From Clostridiales bacterium (GTDB taxonomy: Bacteria > Bacillota > Clostridia > Oscillospirales > Oscillospiraceae), in contig VSNB01000006.1 in assembly GCA_009774055.1 (NCBI GenBank), positions 1 to 26,651 of the forward strand: DNA of 26,651 bases. The letters run 5' to 3'. The notes beneath the pieces were generated by a model. It was not told the origin of the DNA. It searched no databases and saw nothing but the letters and a program-made list of their open reading frames with translations. The position numbers and the translations under genes were made by a program. Shown here in pieces: positions 16,038 to 23,498 of the stretch (within the stretch, counting starts at the first letter, position 1; every line of letters begins with the position of its first letter).

Positions 16038-16274
16038 TCACGCCTGCCCGCCGCCATCCCCCAGGATGTCCAGCAGGGCCAGGGGAGACGCCTCCTCGTC
16101 GGCGGCCTCCCGGTTCACCTCCGCCGCCGTTTTCAGCTCGCTGCGGAGGATGGCGACGCTCCTGGGCGCCTGGATGGCCAGGCGTACCCGGCCGGCCTCC
16201 ACGGAGAGGACCGAAACCTCGATCTCCTCGCCGATCAGCACCGACTCCCCCGCCTTCCGCTGGAGGATCAGCAT
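16038..16274 (-). CDS. csrA: Carbon storage regulator CsrA
   Basis: CsrA (78 aa) is an RNA-binding translational repressor that in Gram-positives limits flagellin synthesis. The N-terminus MLILQRKAGESVLIGEEIEV is diagnostic, and RVRLAIQAPRSVAILRSEL follows. The key RNA-binding positions look intact (L4, R6, R44). The C-terminus is longer than the usual 61-74 residues, with an Ala/Glu-rich helix. It overlaps fliW by 7 nt (ATGCTGA) with GGGGG upstream, so the repressor and its antagonist are translationally coupled. No flagellin gene is present in the window. Confidence 0.96.
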   Translation of the reverse strand: MLILQRKAGESVLIGEEIEVSVLSVEAGRVRLAIQAPRSVAILRSELKTAAEVNREAADEEASPLALLDILGDGGGQA

Positions 16275-16741
16275 GGGCCATCCCCCTTCCCGGAGCCAAA
16301 CTCCGACAGGAGATGGCGCATATGGTAGTCCCCGGTTTCCAGGATGGCCTGCATGGCCTTCCCGGTGCGGTCGTTGACGGCGATGGGGCAGCGCAGGTTC
16401 ACCGTGCTCTCGCCCACCGGGCTGCGCACCACGCACAACGCGTAGAAGCACAGCTCCTCGCTGCGCTCCACCCCCAGCTCCGCCAGCTCCCCCGCCGTCA
16501 GGACGGGGGCGTAGCCGGGCAGAAGGGAGAAGGGATTCATGGCGACGAAGGCCAGCTGGGGCGTGGCCGCGCTCTGGAAGCACAGCAGGCTCCCCCCGCC
16601 CCCCTGGAAAGGCAGCAGGCAGAACACCTTCTCCTCCTCGAAGCCGAAAAGGCCCTTGTCAAAGCGGAGCAGCCGCTCCTCCGGGCACTCCACCTGGCCG
16701 AAATACTTGGTCTGCAGCAGCAAATTCTTTTCCTCCGTCAT
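16268..16741 (-). CDS. fliW: Flagellar assembly factor FliW
   Basis: FliW (157 aa) binds flagellin and sequesters CsrA, releasing flagellin translation once the hook is complete. Motifs include YFGQVECPEERLLRFDKGLFGFEE (about residues 13-36), VAMNPFSLLPGY, and VNLRCPIAVNDRTGKAMQAIL near the end. The fold is all-beta with no membrane segment. The ATG at 16741 lacks a close ribosome binding site; the nearest GGGGAG is about 20 nt upstream. Translation may depend on the upstream gene. No better start is visible. Confidence 0.93.
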   Translation of the reverse strand: MTEEKNLLLQTKYFGQVECPEERLLRFDKGLFGFEEEKVFCLLPFQGGGGSLLCFQSAATPQLAFVAMNPFSLLPGYAPVLTAGELAELGVERSEELCFYALCVVRSPVGESTVNLRCPIAVNDRTGKAMQAILETGDYHMRHLLSEFGSGKGDGPC

Positions 16742-16778
16742 ATGGCTGGTCCGCCGGGACGCTCCCCGCCCCCTAGTA

Positions 16779-17384
16779 CTACGCCTTGATGTCGATGGGC
16801 TCGTAGTTGGGGTCGGAGGAGGGCGGCACGTAGATGGGGCCGCCCACGTACTTGATGAGCACCTCCGGCCGCTGGGTTACAGTGAATTCGATGTCGCCGG
16901 GGGTAAACTCAAAGCTGCCCCCGCCGATCTTCCAGTCGAAATTGAGCTTATCCATCTCGTAGCGGATGTTCATCTCGCCCACGTCCCAGGTGATTTCCGG
17001 GGGCACGGAGGGCAGGAAGTCCAGGCCCACGTCCCGGATGTTCTCCTTGTAGGCATCCTTGGCAAACTTGGTGATGACCTCCTCGCCAAGCTTCGTCTCC
17101 ATCATCAGCTTCCCCTGCTGGGCGATAGTGGCGGTGGCGGTATAGGCCGCCTGCCGGCCCTTCTGGGCGGCCTGCTCGATGCTGCGGACCGCCGTGGGGG
17201 TGATGGAATTGCGGGCCTCGAAGGTGTCGATATTGACGCGGATGGGCCGGCTCTTGATCTGCAGCCCGCCCTTGTCCCGGGACACCTCCATCTCCGCCGT
17301 GCCCCGGGCGTACTCCAGCTTGGCGTTGGTGGTCTTCATTTCGATCTGAATGGGCACGGTGGTAATCTCAATCAACGGTTTCAT
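16779..17384 (-). CDS. yviE: DUF6470 family protein (YviE homologue)
   Basis: A 201-aa protein in the slot of B. subtilis yviE, between flgL and fliW. It shares the family layout: a beta-rich N-terminus, an Arg/Ala-rich central helix (SIEQAAQKGRQAAYTATATIAQQG, about residues 68-91), then IRDVGLDFLPSVPP and a C-terminal strand region with VTQRPEVLIKYVGG. Its function is unknown. The ATG at 17384 has only a distant GGGAG (13 nt), and the next ATG has none. No signal peptide is visible. Confidence 0.88.
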   Translation of the reverse strand: MKPLIEITTVPIQIEMKTTNAKLEYARGTAEMEVSRDKGGLQIKSRPIRVNIDTFEARNSITPTAVRSIEQAAQKGRQAAYTATATIAQQGKLMMETKLGEEVITKFAKDAYKENIRDVGLDFLPSVPPEITWDVGEMNIRYEMDKLNFDWKIGGGSFEFTPGDIEFTVTQRPEVLIKYVGGPIYVPPSSDPNYEPIDIKA

Positions 17385-17501
17385 TGTGCGACGCGCGCTC
17401 CCTTCTGCTTATATTGTCCGGTAAAGCATTCTCTTACTTATCTACCGGGAAAATATCTGACCGGCATCCTTGCCGTAACACACAATCTGGCGGCGCGGGA
17501 A

Positions 17502-19031
17502 TCAGTTCATATAGTCGATAAGGGACTGGCTGAGCAGCTGGGTGCCTACCTTCAGCGCCGCGTTGTAGCAGTAGTAGTCATACATGAAATTGGAGATCGC
17601 CTCCGCCGGCTCGATGTCCTCCAGGCTGGTCAGGTCCTCGTTGAGGTAGGCTCCCTGGAGCCCCATGCGGTCCTGGTTTTCCTCCAGGTACTTGGACTTG
17701 GTGGTGATCTCGGCGTACTGGCTGATGCAGTCGTCGTGGCACAGATTCAGCTTGTCGAACAGCCGGGTGGCTTCCGCCTCCAGCTCCTCGCTGGGGTAAT
17801 CGCCGCTTTCGAAGTCGCAGCTCTCCCAGATCTCGCCCAGACGCTTCATGACCAGAGCCACGTTGTTGGGGTCGCCGTTCTCATCCACGCCGTAGCCCAG
17901 CATCTTAATGCCGGGAAGGGAGCGGTCGAAGGCGGAACCCTTCACCAGGCTGCCGTTCTTCTCGTCCAGGCCCATGCCCAGGTCCACGTTCTGCTCCTCG
18001 TCGGCCAGCTTATCCAGCCGCTTCACATCGCCCTGGTCCTTGTAGTACTCCGCCCACATCCGGTTATAGGCGGTGTCCTGGTCCGTCACGTTATTCGCGG
18101 CCTCCGGCACGCCGAACTCATTGGGCTTCCCCCAGGCCATGTTCTGGTCGTTGGGGCTGAGGCTGGGCTTGATAGCCGTATCCGGATTATTGTAGTAATC
18201 AATCCACGCCTGCTCGTAGAGATCGTCGCTCTTCGCCGGCATCCCCTCGGGAACGCTGCGGCGGTAGCCAGCAGCGTTGTTGGCAATGTTTCCAGTGCCA
18301 TCATCACGAGGAAACGCTACGCCTGTTCCTGCCCCGTTTTCCGCCCATGACGGTATCTGAGTGGTCGGCTGCGTTGCCGCAGGGTCCATGTAGTAATCAA
18401 TCCACGCCTGCTCATCGGCATCCTCGCTGGATGCCGGCATTCCCGTGGGCACCATCGGGCCGGTAGCGATTTCGTTCCCCGCATCATCCAGCGCCCAGCT
18501 GGGCAGGGGCCGCTCGGCGGGATTCTTTACGCTGCCCGCGTTGACGTTGATCCCCCGGTAGTACAGCTTATCCCCGTCCCAGGAAAAGGGCGCGTTCATT
18601 TCGTCCTCGCCGGAGAAAATGAAGTGGTCGCTGTACTTTGCTCCGTTCATGGCCTCAATGACAGAGTCCGCCGTGTTCTTCAGCACCTGGCCCACCTGGA
18701 CCCGGGCGCCGGCGGTGGGGTCGTTCATGCCGCGCACGCGTGCGTCATTGGCGGCCTCGTCCACCAGCTTGTTGGTAACCATGCCCATGGTGGCGAAGGC
18801 CACGTTGAAGCGGTTGACGGTATCCTTGTTGTTGTCCTGATAGTTTGCATTATCCACCATGGCCCGGCGGATGCGCCAGGCCTGGACGGCGGAGGTGGGG
18901 TCCTCCACGAAGCTGTCGAACCTGCGCTGGGTCGACACCTTATTCATGGAGTTGTTCATTTTATAGTTGGAATTGCCCAGATTATACCGGTACAAATTCA
19001 TCGCCATATTGGTGGTTACGCGCATAGCCAT
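17502..19031 (-). CDS. flgL: Hook-filament junction protein FlgL with repeat insertion
   Basis: FlgL (509 aa versus about 300 usual) joins hook and filament. The N-terminal coiled-coil core (MRVTTNMAMNLYRYNLGNSNY, STQRRFDSFVEDPTSAVQAW) is well conserved, as is HFIFSGEDEMNAPFSWDGDKLYYRG to about 160. The C-terminal helix (EAISNFMYDYYCYNAALKVGTQLLSQSLIDYM) is also present. Between about 177 and 340 an insertion contains repeats with GMPAxSxDxxEQAWIDYY at a 66-residue period. The ATG at 19031 follows AAGGAGG. Confidence 0.95.
   Translation of the reverse strand: MAMRVTTNMAMNLYRYNLGNSNYKMNNSMNKVSTQRRFDSFVEDPTSAVQAWRIRRAMVDNANYQDNNKDTVNRFNVAFATMGMVTNKLVDEAANDARVRGMNDPTAGARVQVGQVLKNTADSVIEAMNGAKYSDHFIFSGEDEMNAPFSWDGDKLYYRGINVNAGSVKNPAERPLPSWALDDAGNEIATGPMVPTGMPASSEDADEQAWIDYYMDPAATQPTTQIPSWAENGAGTGVAFPRDDGTGNIANNAAGYRRSVPEGMPAKSDDLYEQAWIDYYNNPDTAIKPSLSPNDQNMAWGKPNEFGVPEAANNVTDQDTAYNRMWAEYYKDQGDVKRLDKLADEEQNVDLGMGLDEKNGSLVKGSAFDRSLPGIKMLGYGVDENGDPNNVALVMKRLGEIWESCDFESGDYPSEELEAEATRLFDKLNLCHDDCISQYAEITTKSKYLEENQDRMGLQGAYLNEDLTSLEDIEPAEAISNFMYDYYCYNAALKVGTQLLSQSLIDYMN
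18191..18413 (-). repeat. 198-bp-period repeat inside flgL
   Basis: A 25-bp identical stretch recurs at 18191-18215 and 18389-18413, exactly 198 bp apart. It encodes EQAWIDYY in both copies. Flanking protein similarity (PxGMPAxSxD before, PxW after) extends the unit. A third, diverged copy (YNRMWAEYY) lies about 50 residues further on at residues 322-330. The high nucleotide identity points to recent duplication or conversion. Confidence 0.75.
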
Positions 19032-19057
19032 ATCCTAAATATCCTCCTTATCCGTTC

Positions 19058-21763
19058 TCAGATGGTGCCGTTGATCAGCTTATCCAGCATGGAATCCAGG
19101 GTGGTCAGCAGCTTGCAGGCCGCCGAATAGGACTTGCTGAACTGCATCATACTGGTGGCCTCCTCGTTCAGGTCCACGCCGCTGACGCTCTGCCGGTCGT
19201 TCTCCTGGTCCAGCGCCAGGAGCGTGTAGGTCTCCACCTTGCCGGTGGTGGCGTACTGGTCCATGCCCAGCTTGTTGGAGATGGAGGTAAACACCTCCCG
19301 GAAGTTGCCCTCGAACATGGCCTCCGGCTGCTCGGCGTCGGGCTGGATGTCCTGGGCGTAGTACTCCAGCTTGGCGTCGTACTGGCTGATCATGTGCAGG
19401 ATGTTGTCGTTGCGGCTGGAAGCGGGCACTACGTTGCCGTTCTCGTCATAGAAATCCGGCTTCTTGGTATTCAGAATCCGCACAGGGCCCTCCGCCCAGT
19501 CGATGGCGATGGAGATATTGGCGGCGGTGATGTTGTTGGGATCGTTGTTGTTGCCGTTGTTGCTGAAGAGCACGCCGCCGTCGTAGAACTCGCACAGCGG
19601 GTCCTTCAGGCCATTGTCCTGAATAGCCTGCTTGCAGGCCAGAAGCTCGGCGTTGGCCGCGTCCCACTTGTCCTGCTGCTCCTTGACGGCCTCCGCGATC
19701 TCCTCCTGCGTCATATAGTCGGGCTCGGTGGGAAAGACCGTATATTTATCCATCTCCTTCTTGGCCTCGTCCATGATCTTCTGGAGCGCGTCCATCCGGG
19801 CCGTCGTCACATCCTTGCCGTCAGCCGTCTGAACGGTGGTCTTGGGATCGGCGCTGCTCAGGAAGGTATAGTTAATCGATTCGCCGGTCTGCAGATTATC
19901 CGGGTCCCCGCCAACAACTGGATTTCCATCCTTATCAATCACCGACTTATCCGACTGATACACGTCCTGCGGCTTCATCTGGTTCATTTCATTGAACTGC
20001 CTGGCAATCTGCTGGGCCAGGGTATCCAGGGCCTTCTGATAGTAGGGGATGCCCCGCTTGATGGCGGCGTTGGGGTCGTCGCTGAGCCGCGCCTCGTCCG
20101 TCTTGCCCAAGTCCTGCGAGCTGGCGTACTCGCCCTCCTCGGTAAGCAGCTCCCGGATGGCCTGGAGCTTTCCCTTCAGGACATTGTCGCCCAGCTCCAC
20201 CACCTCGCTCTTCTTGCTGGCGGTATACGGGTCCACCATCAGCCGGTCCCGCTCGTCCTTCAGGGGCTCCACCTGGATGAGGTACTTGTCGTTGGGGTAG
20301 AGCTTGAGGCCGTCGGCGTACTTGGGCTTCCCCCGGTCGTCAAGCTGGATCACGCCGTTCGCGTCTTTTTCATAGAGTTCGTTGGTGGCTGTACCGTCCG
20401 CCTTCATGTACTTGCCGAACTGTTTGATTGCATCGGCAACGTCCGGGGAATTGTCAGCGGCATTTTGAATCGCTTCCTGCCACTCGGCCTTGACCTCCCG
20501 CTCCGCTTTCGCCTCCGCCGCCTTTACGGCCGCGTCGATAATATCCTGCTGCTCCTTCTTTACAAGGTCCGCCGCCGCGCCGGGAGCGGCGGCCTTCGCA
20601 GCGGCAACTGCGGCATCCTGCTTCGCCTGGCTGTCTGGATCATTCGGATCAATGGGGTTTTTCTTAATGGCCTCCGCGACCAGGCGCTTCTCTTCCGACT
20701 TTGTCAGCGTGTCAAGCATCTTGTCCCAATACGCCTTATTGCCGTCGATCTCCTGCTGCGCCTTGGCCTTCGCCTCGCCACCGTATTGCGTCTTCAACGC
20801 CGTAACCTTATCCTGCCACTTCTGGCCCTCAAACGGATCAGCTTTCTCGGCATCCGCCACAGCCTTCTTCATGGCATCCAGAATCTTCATGGCGTCCGCA
20901 TCGGGATTCATGACGGGTTCCATATCCTGGATGCTGATCTGTCCGGCGTAGATGCCGTCCACCAGCTTGATGGGCTTGCCGTCGGGACCCTTACTGTCGG
21001 CGATGGTGACGGTCAGCTTCTCCACCTCGGTGAACTGGTCGATGCGCTCCATGGAGTACTCCACATTGATGTTCATGTACTTGGACAGCTCATCCAGGGC
21101 CAGGTTCCGGGCGTCCCGCAGCTCCAGGGCCTTGTCGCCATAGATGGACTGGGTGCGGATCTGGTCGTTCAGATCCCGGATGTCGGTGAGGAGCTTGTTG
21201 ACCTCGTCCACGGAGTCGGTCAGCTCCTTCTCCTTGCCGTTCCAGATCGTCTGGAGCTCCTCGGCGGCCTGGTTGAGGAACTTGGTCAGGGTTTCGGCCT
21301 CGGCCCGGACCAGGCTGTCGGCGTTCTCGGAGCTGACCTGGGTGGACAGCTTCTGCAGGGCCGTGAACAGGTTGCCCAGCTGGGCGTTGATGACGCCGAA
21401 GCCGTCGTTGGTCTTGGTTTCGCCCACCTCGTCCAGAATGCGGCTGAGCTGGGTCAGGCCGTCCAGCCACTCGCTGCTCTGCTCCAGCTTGCAGTTCTCG
21501 TCCCGGTACCGGATGTCCAGATAGGGGTCCCGCAGCTGGGTGGCGCCGTTGGTCAGGACGCCGTAGCCGATGTTGGTGTTGTAAAGGTTGGCGAACTTGG
21601 GCGCGCCGGTGGAATACAGGCTCACCAGGTCCATCCGCTGGCGGGTGTAGCCCGGGGTGTTGATGTTGGCAATATTGTTGCCGGTGACGTTCAGCGACGC
21701 CTGGGAGGCGTAAATCGCCAGACGGGCGGTAGTAAACGAGCTAAAGGTTCCGATAATAGCCAT
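19058..21763 (-). CDS. flgK: Hook-associated protein FlgK, greatly enlarged
   Basis: FlgK (901 aa; usually about 450-650) is the first hook-filament junction protein. The N-terminal signature is clear (ARLAIYASQASLNVTGNNIANINTPGYTRQR in register, residues 13-43), with TNIGYGVLTNGATQLRDPYLD following. The C-terminal core (SGVDLNEEATSMMQFSKSYSAACKLLTTLDSMLDKLI) is complete. Residues about 285-520 are a Lys/Ala/Glu-rich helical insertion before the GDNVLKGKLQAIRELL core. A second helical insertion lies around 655-720 (RMDALQKIMDEAKKEMDKY). The ATG at 21763 follows AAGGAG. Confidence 0.95.
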   Translation of the reverse strand: MAIIGTFSSFTTARLAIYASQASLNVTGNNIANINTPGYTRQRMDLVSLYSTGAPKFANLYNTNIGYGVLTNGATQLRDPYLDIRYRDENCKLEQSSEWLDGLTQLSRILDEVGETKTNDGFGVINAQLGNLFTALQKLSTQVSSENADSLVRAEAETLTKFLNQAAEELQTIWNGKEKELTDSVDEVNKLLTDIRDLNDQIRTQSIYGDKALELRDARNLALDELSKYMNINVEYSMERIDQFTEVEKLTVTIADSKGPDGKPIKLVDGIYAGQISIQDMEPVMNPDADAMKILDAMKKAVADAEKADPFEGQKWQDKVTALKTQYGGEAKAKAQQEIDGNKAYWDKMLDTLTKSEEKRLVAEAIKKNPIDPNDPDSQAKQDAAVAAAKAAAPGAAADLVKKEQQDIIDAAVKAAEAKAEREVKAEWQEAIQNAADNSPDVADAIKQFGKYMKADGTATNELYEKDANGVIQLDDRGKPKYADGLKLYPNDKYLIQVEPLKDERDRLMVDPYTASKKSEVVELGDNVLKGKLQAIRELLTEEGEYASSQDLGKTDEARLSDDPNAAIKRGIPYYQKALDTLAQQIARQFNEMNQMKPQDVYQSDKSVIDKDGNPVVGGDPDNLQTGESINYTFLSSADPKTTVQTADGKDVTTARMDALQKIMDEAKKEMDKYTVFPTEPDYMTQEEIAEAVKEQQDKWDAANAELLACKQAIQDNGLKDPLCEFYDGGVLFSNNGNNNDPNNITAANISIAIDWAEGPVRILNTKKPDFYDENGNVVPASSRNDNILHMISQYDAKLEYYAQDIQPDAEQPEAMFEGNFREVFTSISNKLGMDQYATTGKVETYTLLALDQENDRQSVSGVDLNEEATSMMQFSKSYSAACKLLTTLDSMLDKLINGTI

Positions 21764-21806
21764 ACAGCAGGTTCTCCTTCTTTGTCAAACGTTCTCTGTG
21801 TTCCGG

Positions 21807-22253
21807 TTACACCCGGAAATCGGCCTGGTGGGGCTGGGCTTCCTCAGGCGGGGCGTCCTGGGCCTTCTGCATCTTCTCGATGGCCCGCAGGTTGCACTCC
21901 AGCGTATGCCTGGCCACCTCGGAGGCAGCCTGGAATACGTCGTACTTCTGCCGCAAAGTTTCCGCGGCGTCCTTCGTCTCCTGGTAGAGCTCCTCCGGCG
22001 CGTGTCCGGCCAGCTCCCGCAGGGGCACGCCGGCCAGCTCCATTTCCCTCAGCATTCTCTCCCGCCGCTGCTCCAGCCCTCGCAGGGACAGGCTGATCAC
22101 CTGCTCCCGCTTCATGAGCTCTTCCACCGCCGGCAGATCTCCCTTGCTGACGGCCTTGGTCTTCTCCTGCTCCATGCCCGTCAGCTCCTCCAGGGTGCCG
22201 CCCAGGCTCTCCAGCAGGGACAGGTATTTCCGCCACATCGCCGTATCCGTCAT
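21807..22253 (-). CDS. flgN: FlgK/FlgL export chaperone FlgN
   Basis: FlgN (148 aa) is the likely export chaperone for FlgK and FlgL. It is all-helical with LLESLGGTLEELTGMEQEKTKAVSKGD (in register from about residue 11), then VEELMKREQVISLSLRGLEQRR. Length and position between flgM and flgK are typical. The ATG at 22253 overlaps the flgM TGA (ATGA) with GGAGG upstream. Confidence 0.92.
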   Translation of the reverse strand: MTDTAMWRKYLSLLESLGGTLEELTGMEQEKTKAVSKGDLPAVEELMKREQVISLSLRGLEQRRERMLREMELAGVPLRELAGHAPEELYQETKDAAETLRQKYDVFQAASEVARHTLECNLRAIEKMQKAQDAPPEEAQPHQADFRV

Positions 22254-22555
22254 TCGCCGTCCTCCATCATCAGCAGCATCCTGGCCGCCGTCTCCCGGGG
22301 CTCAATCTGGTACTCCCCGGACTGGACCTGGCGGCGCAGCTCCTGAATCTTGCCGGTAGTGTTGTGGGTGCGCACCTGGTAGGAGAGGCTGGCCGCCAGC
22401 TCCCGGAAGCTGCTCCCATCCTGGGGCGCGGAGACGGCCACGTTGTCGTAGCGGCTCCCCCTGGCCTGCATCTTCCGACCGCCGGACAGAGCGGCGGGAC
22501 GCGGAGCGGTATTCTTTTGAATGGGCAGACAGCCCTCAGTTCCTGTAATCAGCAT
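22250..22555 (-). CDS. flgM: Anti-sigma-28 factor FlgM
   Basis: FlgM (101 aa) holds sigma-28 inactive until it is exported through the completed hook. The C-terminal binding region is recognisable: RYDNVAVSAPQ, a central helix, KIQELRRQVQSGEYQIEPRETAARMLL (about residues 68-94), the family pattern of ELRxxxxSGxYxxxP. The N-terminal half is disordered and basic. The ATG at 22555 follows GGGAGGT with 8-nt spacing. A sigma-28-like -10 element and a leader hairpin lie upstream. Confidence 0.94.
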   Translation of the reverse strand: MLITGTEGCLPIQKNTAPRPAALSGGRKMQARGSRYDNVAVSAPQDGSSFRELAASLSYQVRTHNTTGKIQELRRQVQSGEYQIEPRETAARMLLMMEDGE

Positions 22556-22577
22556 GGTTGTTGACCTCCCATTATAC

Positions 22578-22597
22578 GCCGGCCGAACCGGGCCGGC
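22578..22597 (-). other. Hairpin in the flgM leader
   Basis: GCCGGCC-CGGTTC-GGCCGGC forms a perfect 7-bp stem with a 6-nt loop, ending just upstream of the flgM ribosome binding site. It could modulate translation or protect the mRNA 5' end. No U-tract is present. Confidence 0.45.
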
Positions 22598-22635
22598 CGC
22601 AGGCCATGGTATCCGGCAACGTCTTTGTATTATTT

Positions 22636-22662
22636 TTATCGGTCTGGAAACAAAAAAAATAA
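22636..22662 (-). promoter_or_regulatory. Sigma-28-like promoter for flgM
   Basis: On the minus strand, ACCGATAA (22636-22643) matches 7 of 8 bases of the sigma-28 -10 consensus GCCGATAA. The expected -35 position 15 nt upstream reads TTAT (22659-22662), a weak match to TAAA. flgM is usually a sigma-28 target in late-class feedback, and the distance to the start codon (about 80 nt) is reasonable. The weak -35 lowers confidence. Confidence 0.45.
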
Positions 22663-22755
22663 CGCAGGCGCAGAAAATTTTTGCAAAATCCTGGGTGGAG
22701 GGGCCCGTCCGTCGGACCTGCTGTCGAAAAAAACAAAAAGTTTTGAAAAATTCCA

Positions 22756-22784
22756 TTGCAAGCCGTGGGCGTTTCCGATATAAT
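22756..22784 (+). promoter_or_regulatory. Sigma-A-type promoter for the PilZ operon
   Basis: TTGCAA (22756-22761) and a perfect TATAAT (22779-22784) are separated by exactly 17 nt on the plus strand. Transcription would start near 22791, about 63 nt before the PilZ start. This is the strongest housekeeping promoter in the window and points away from flgM. Confidence 0.75.
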
Positions 22785-22853
22785 ATAGCAGCGAATACAG
22801 CGCGGAGCGCCCCGCCGGGCTTCGTGCGGAAATATGGGAGTTCTGATCTGATT

Positions 22854-23495
22854 ATGTTGGAAAAATGCAAAAAAGCGGAAATTCTTGAAAAAACGGGGGC
22901 CCTGCTCTGTCAGGCCCGGGTCAGCGTGGGCCACTCCGGGGAGATCCTGCTGGTCATTCCCCGTTCCGCTACATATAAGGCCAATTCCACCTACCGCCTG
23001 GTATTCTACGATCCGGTGCTGGGCCGGGTCACCTGCCGGTGCCGCCTGTCGGCGCCCCTGCCCCTGCCGGGCGGGACGCTGTGTTCCCTGCGGTGCGAGG
23101 TCATGGAGCAGCTGGCCCAGGAGCAGCGCCGCCAGGACGTAAAGATTCCGCTGAAAATGACCGTCATGCTCCACGCCGCCTATCAGCCCGGCGACCCCAT
23201 GCGCTCGCCGGAGATCGGCATCCCCGCCACCATCGGCAACATCAGCGCCGGAGGCGTATACCTGCGCACCGCCATGCCTCTGCCCAAGGGCCGGCGGATC
23301 TGGTTCGACTTCATGATCGACCACGAGCGGCTGACCCTCAGCGCCCAGATCGTCTGGATGGAAACCACCGCTCCCAACCCCGGCCAGATTCTCTATGGCT
23401 ACGGCTGCCAGTTCGTCAACCTCCTCTCCCGCCACGAGGCGGCCCTGCGCCGCTTCATTTTCCAGGAGGAGCGCCGCCAGCGCCGGGGGGAGTGA
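22854..23495 (+). CDS. PilZ domain protein (YcgR/DgrA-like)
   Basis: A 213-aa protein. The C-terminal half has the PilZ fold pattern, with RRQDVK (92-97) and NISAGGV (129-135). The first motif normally reads R-x3-R; here the second basic residue is Lys (R93-x3-K97), while N-x-S-x2-G is intact. An N-terminal beta domain (about 15-85, VSVGHSGEILLVIPRSA, TYRLVFYD) resembles the YcgR N-terminal domain of flagellar brakes. Such proteins bind c-di-GMP and slow the motor by contacting MotA or FliG. The ATG at 22854 has GGGAG 13 nt upstream, which is long; no better start is seen. It is transcribed divergently from flgM. Confidence 0.85.
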   Translation: MLEKCKKAEILEKTGALLCQARVSVGHSGEILLVIPRSATYKANSTYRLVFYDPVLGRVTCRCRLSAPLPLPGGTLCSLRCEVMEQLAQEQRRQDVKIPLKMTVMLHAAYQPGDPMRSPEIGIPATIGNISAGGVYLRTAMPLPKGRRIWFDFMIDHERLTLSAQIVWMETTAPNPGQILYGYGCQFVNLLSRHEAALRRFIFQEERRQRRGE

Positions 23496-23498
23496 CCT

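Noticed and set aside
15776..16789. Long plus-strand open frame (337 codons) over csrA and fliW
   Set aside because: It is a GC-rich shadow with low-complexity Pro/Arg/Gly sequence, and it overlaps clear fliW and csrA genes on the other strand.
17414..17440. Possible sigma-28 promoter before yviE (TAAG, 15 nt, CCGGACAA)
   Set aside because: Only 5 of 8 bases of the -10 match and the -35 is imperfect; too weak to annotate.
19394..22096. Plus-strand open frame of 900 codons opposite flgK
   Set aside because: It is the antisense of flgK and flgN, rich in Leu/Val/Gly/His as expected for antisense of a GC-rich gene, with no recognisable domain.
22571..22576. Perfect TATAAT on the minus strand just before flgM
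   Set aside because: No -35 element lies 16-18 nt upstream, and the transcript would start inside the ribosome binding site.
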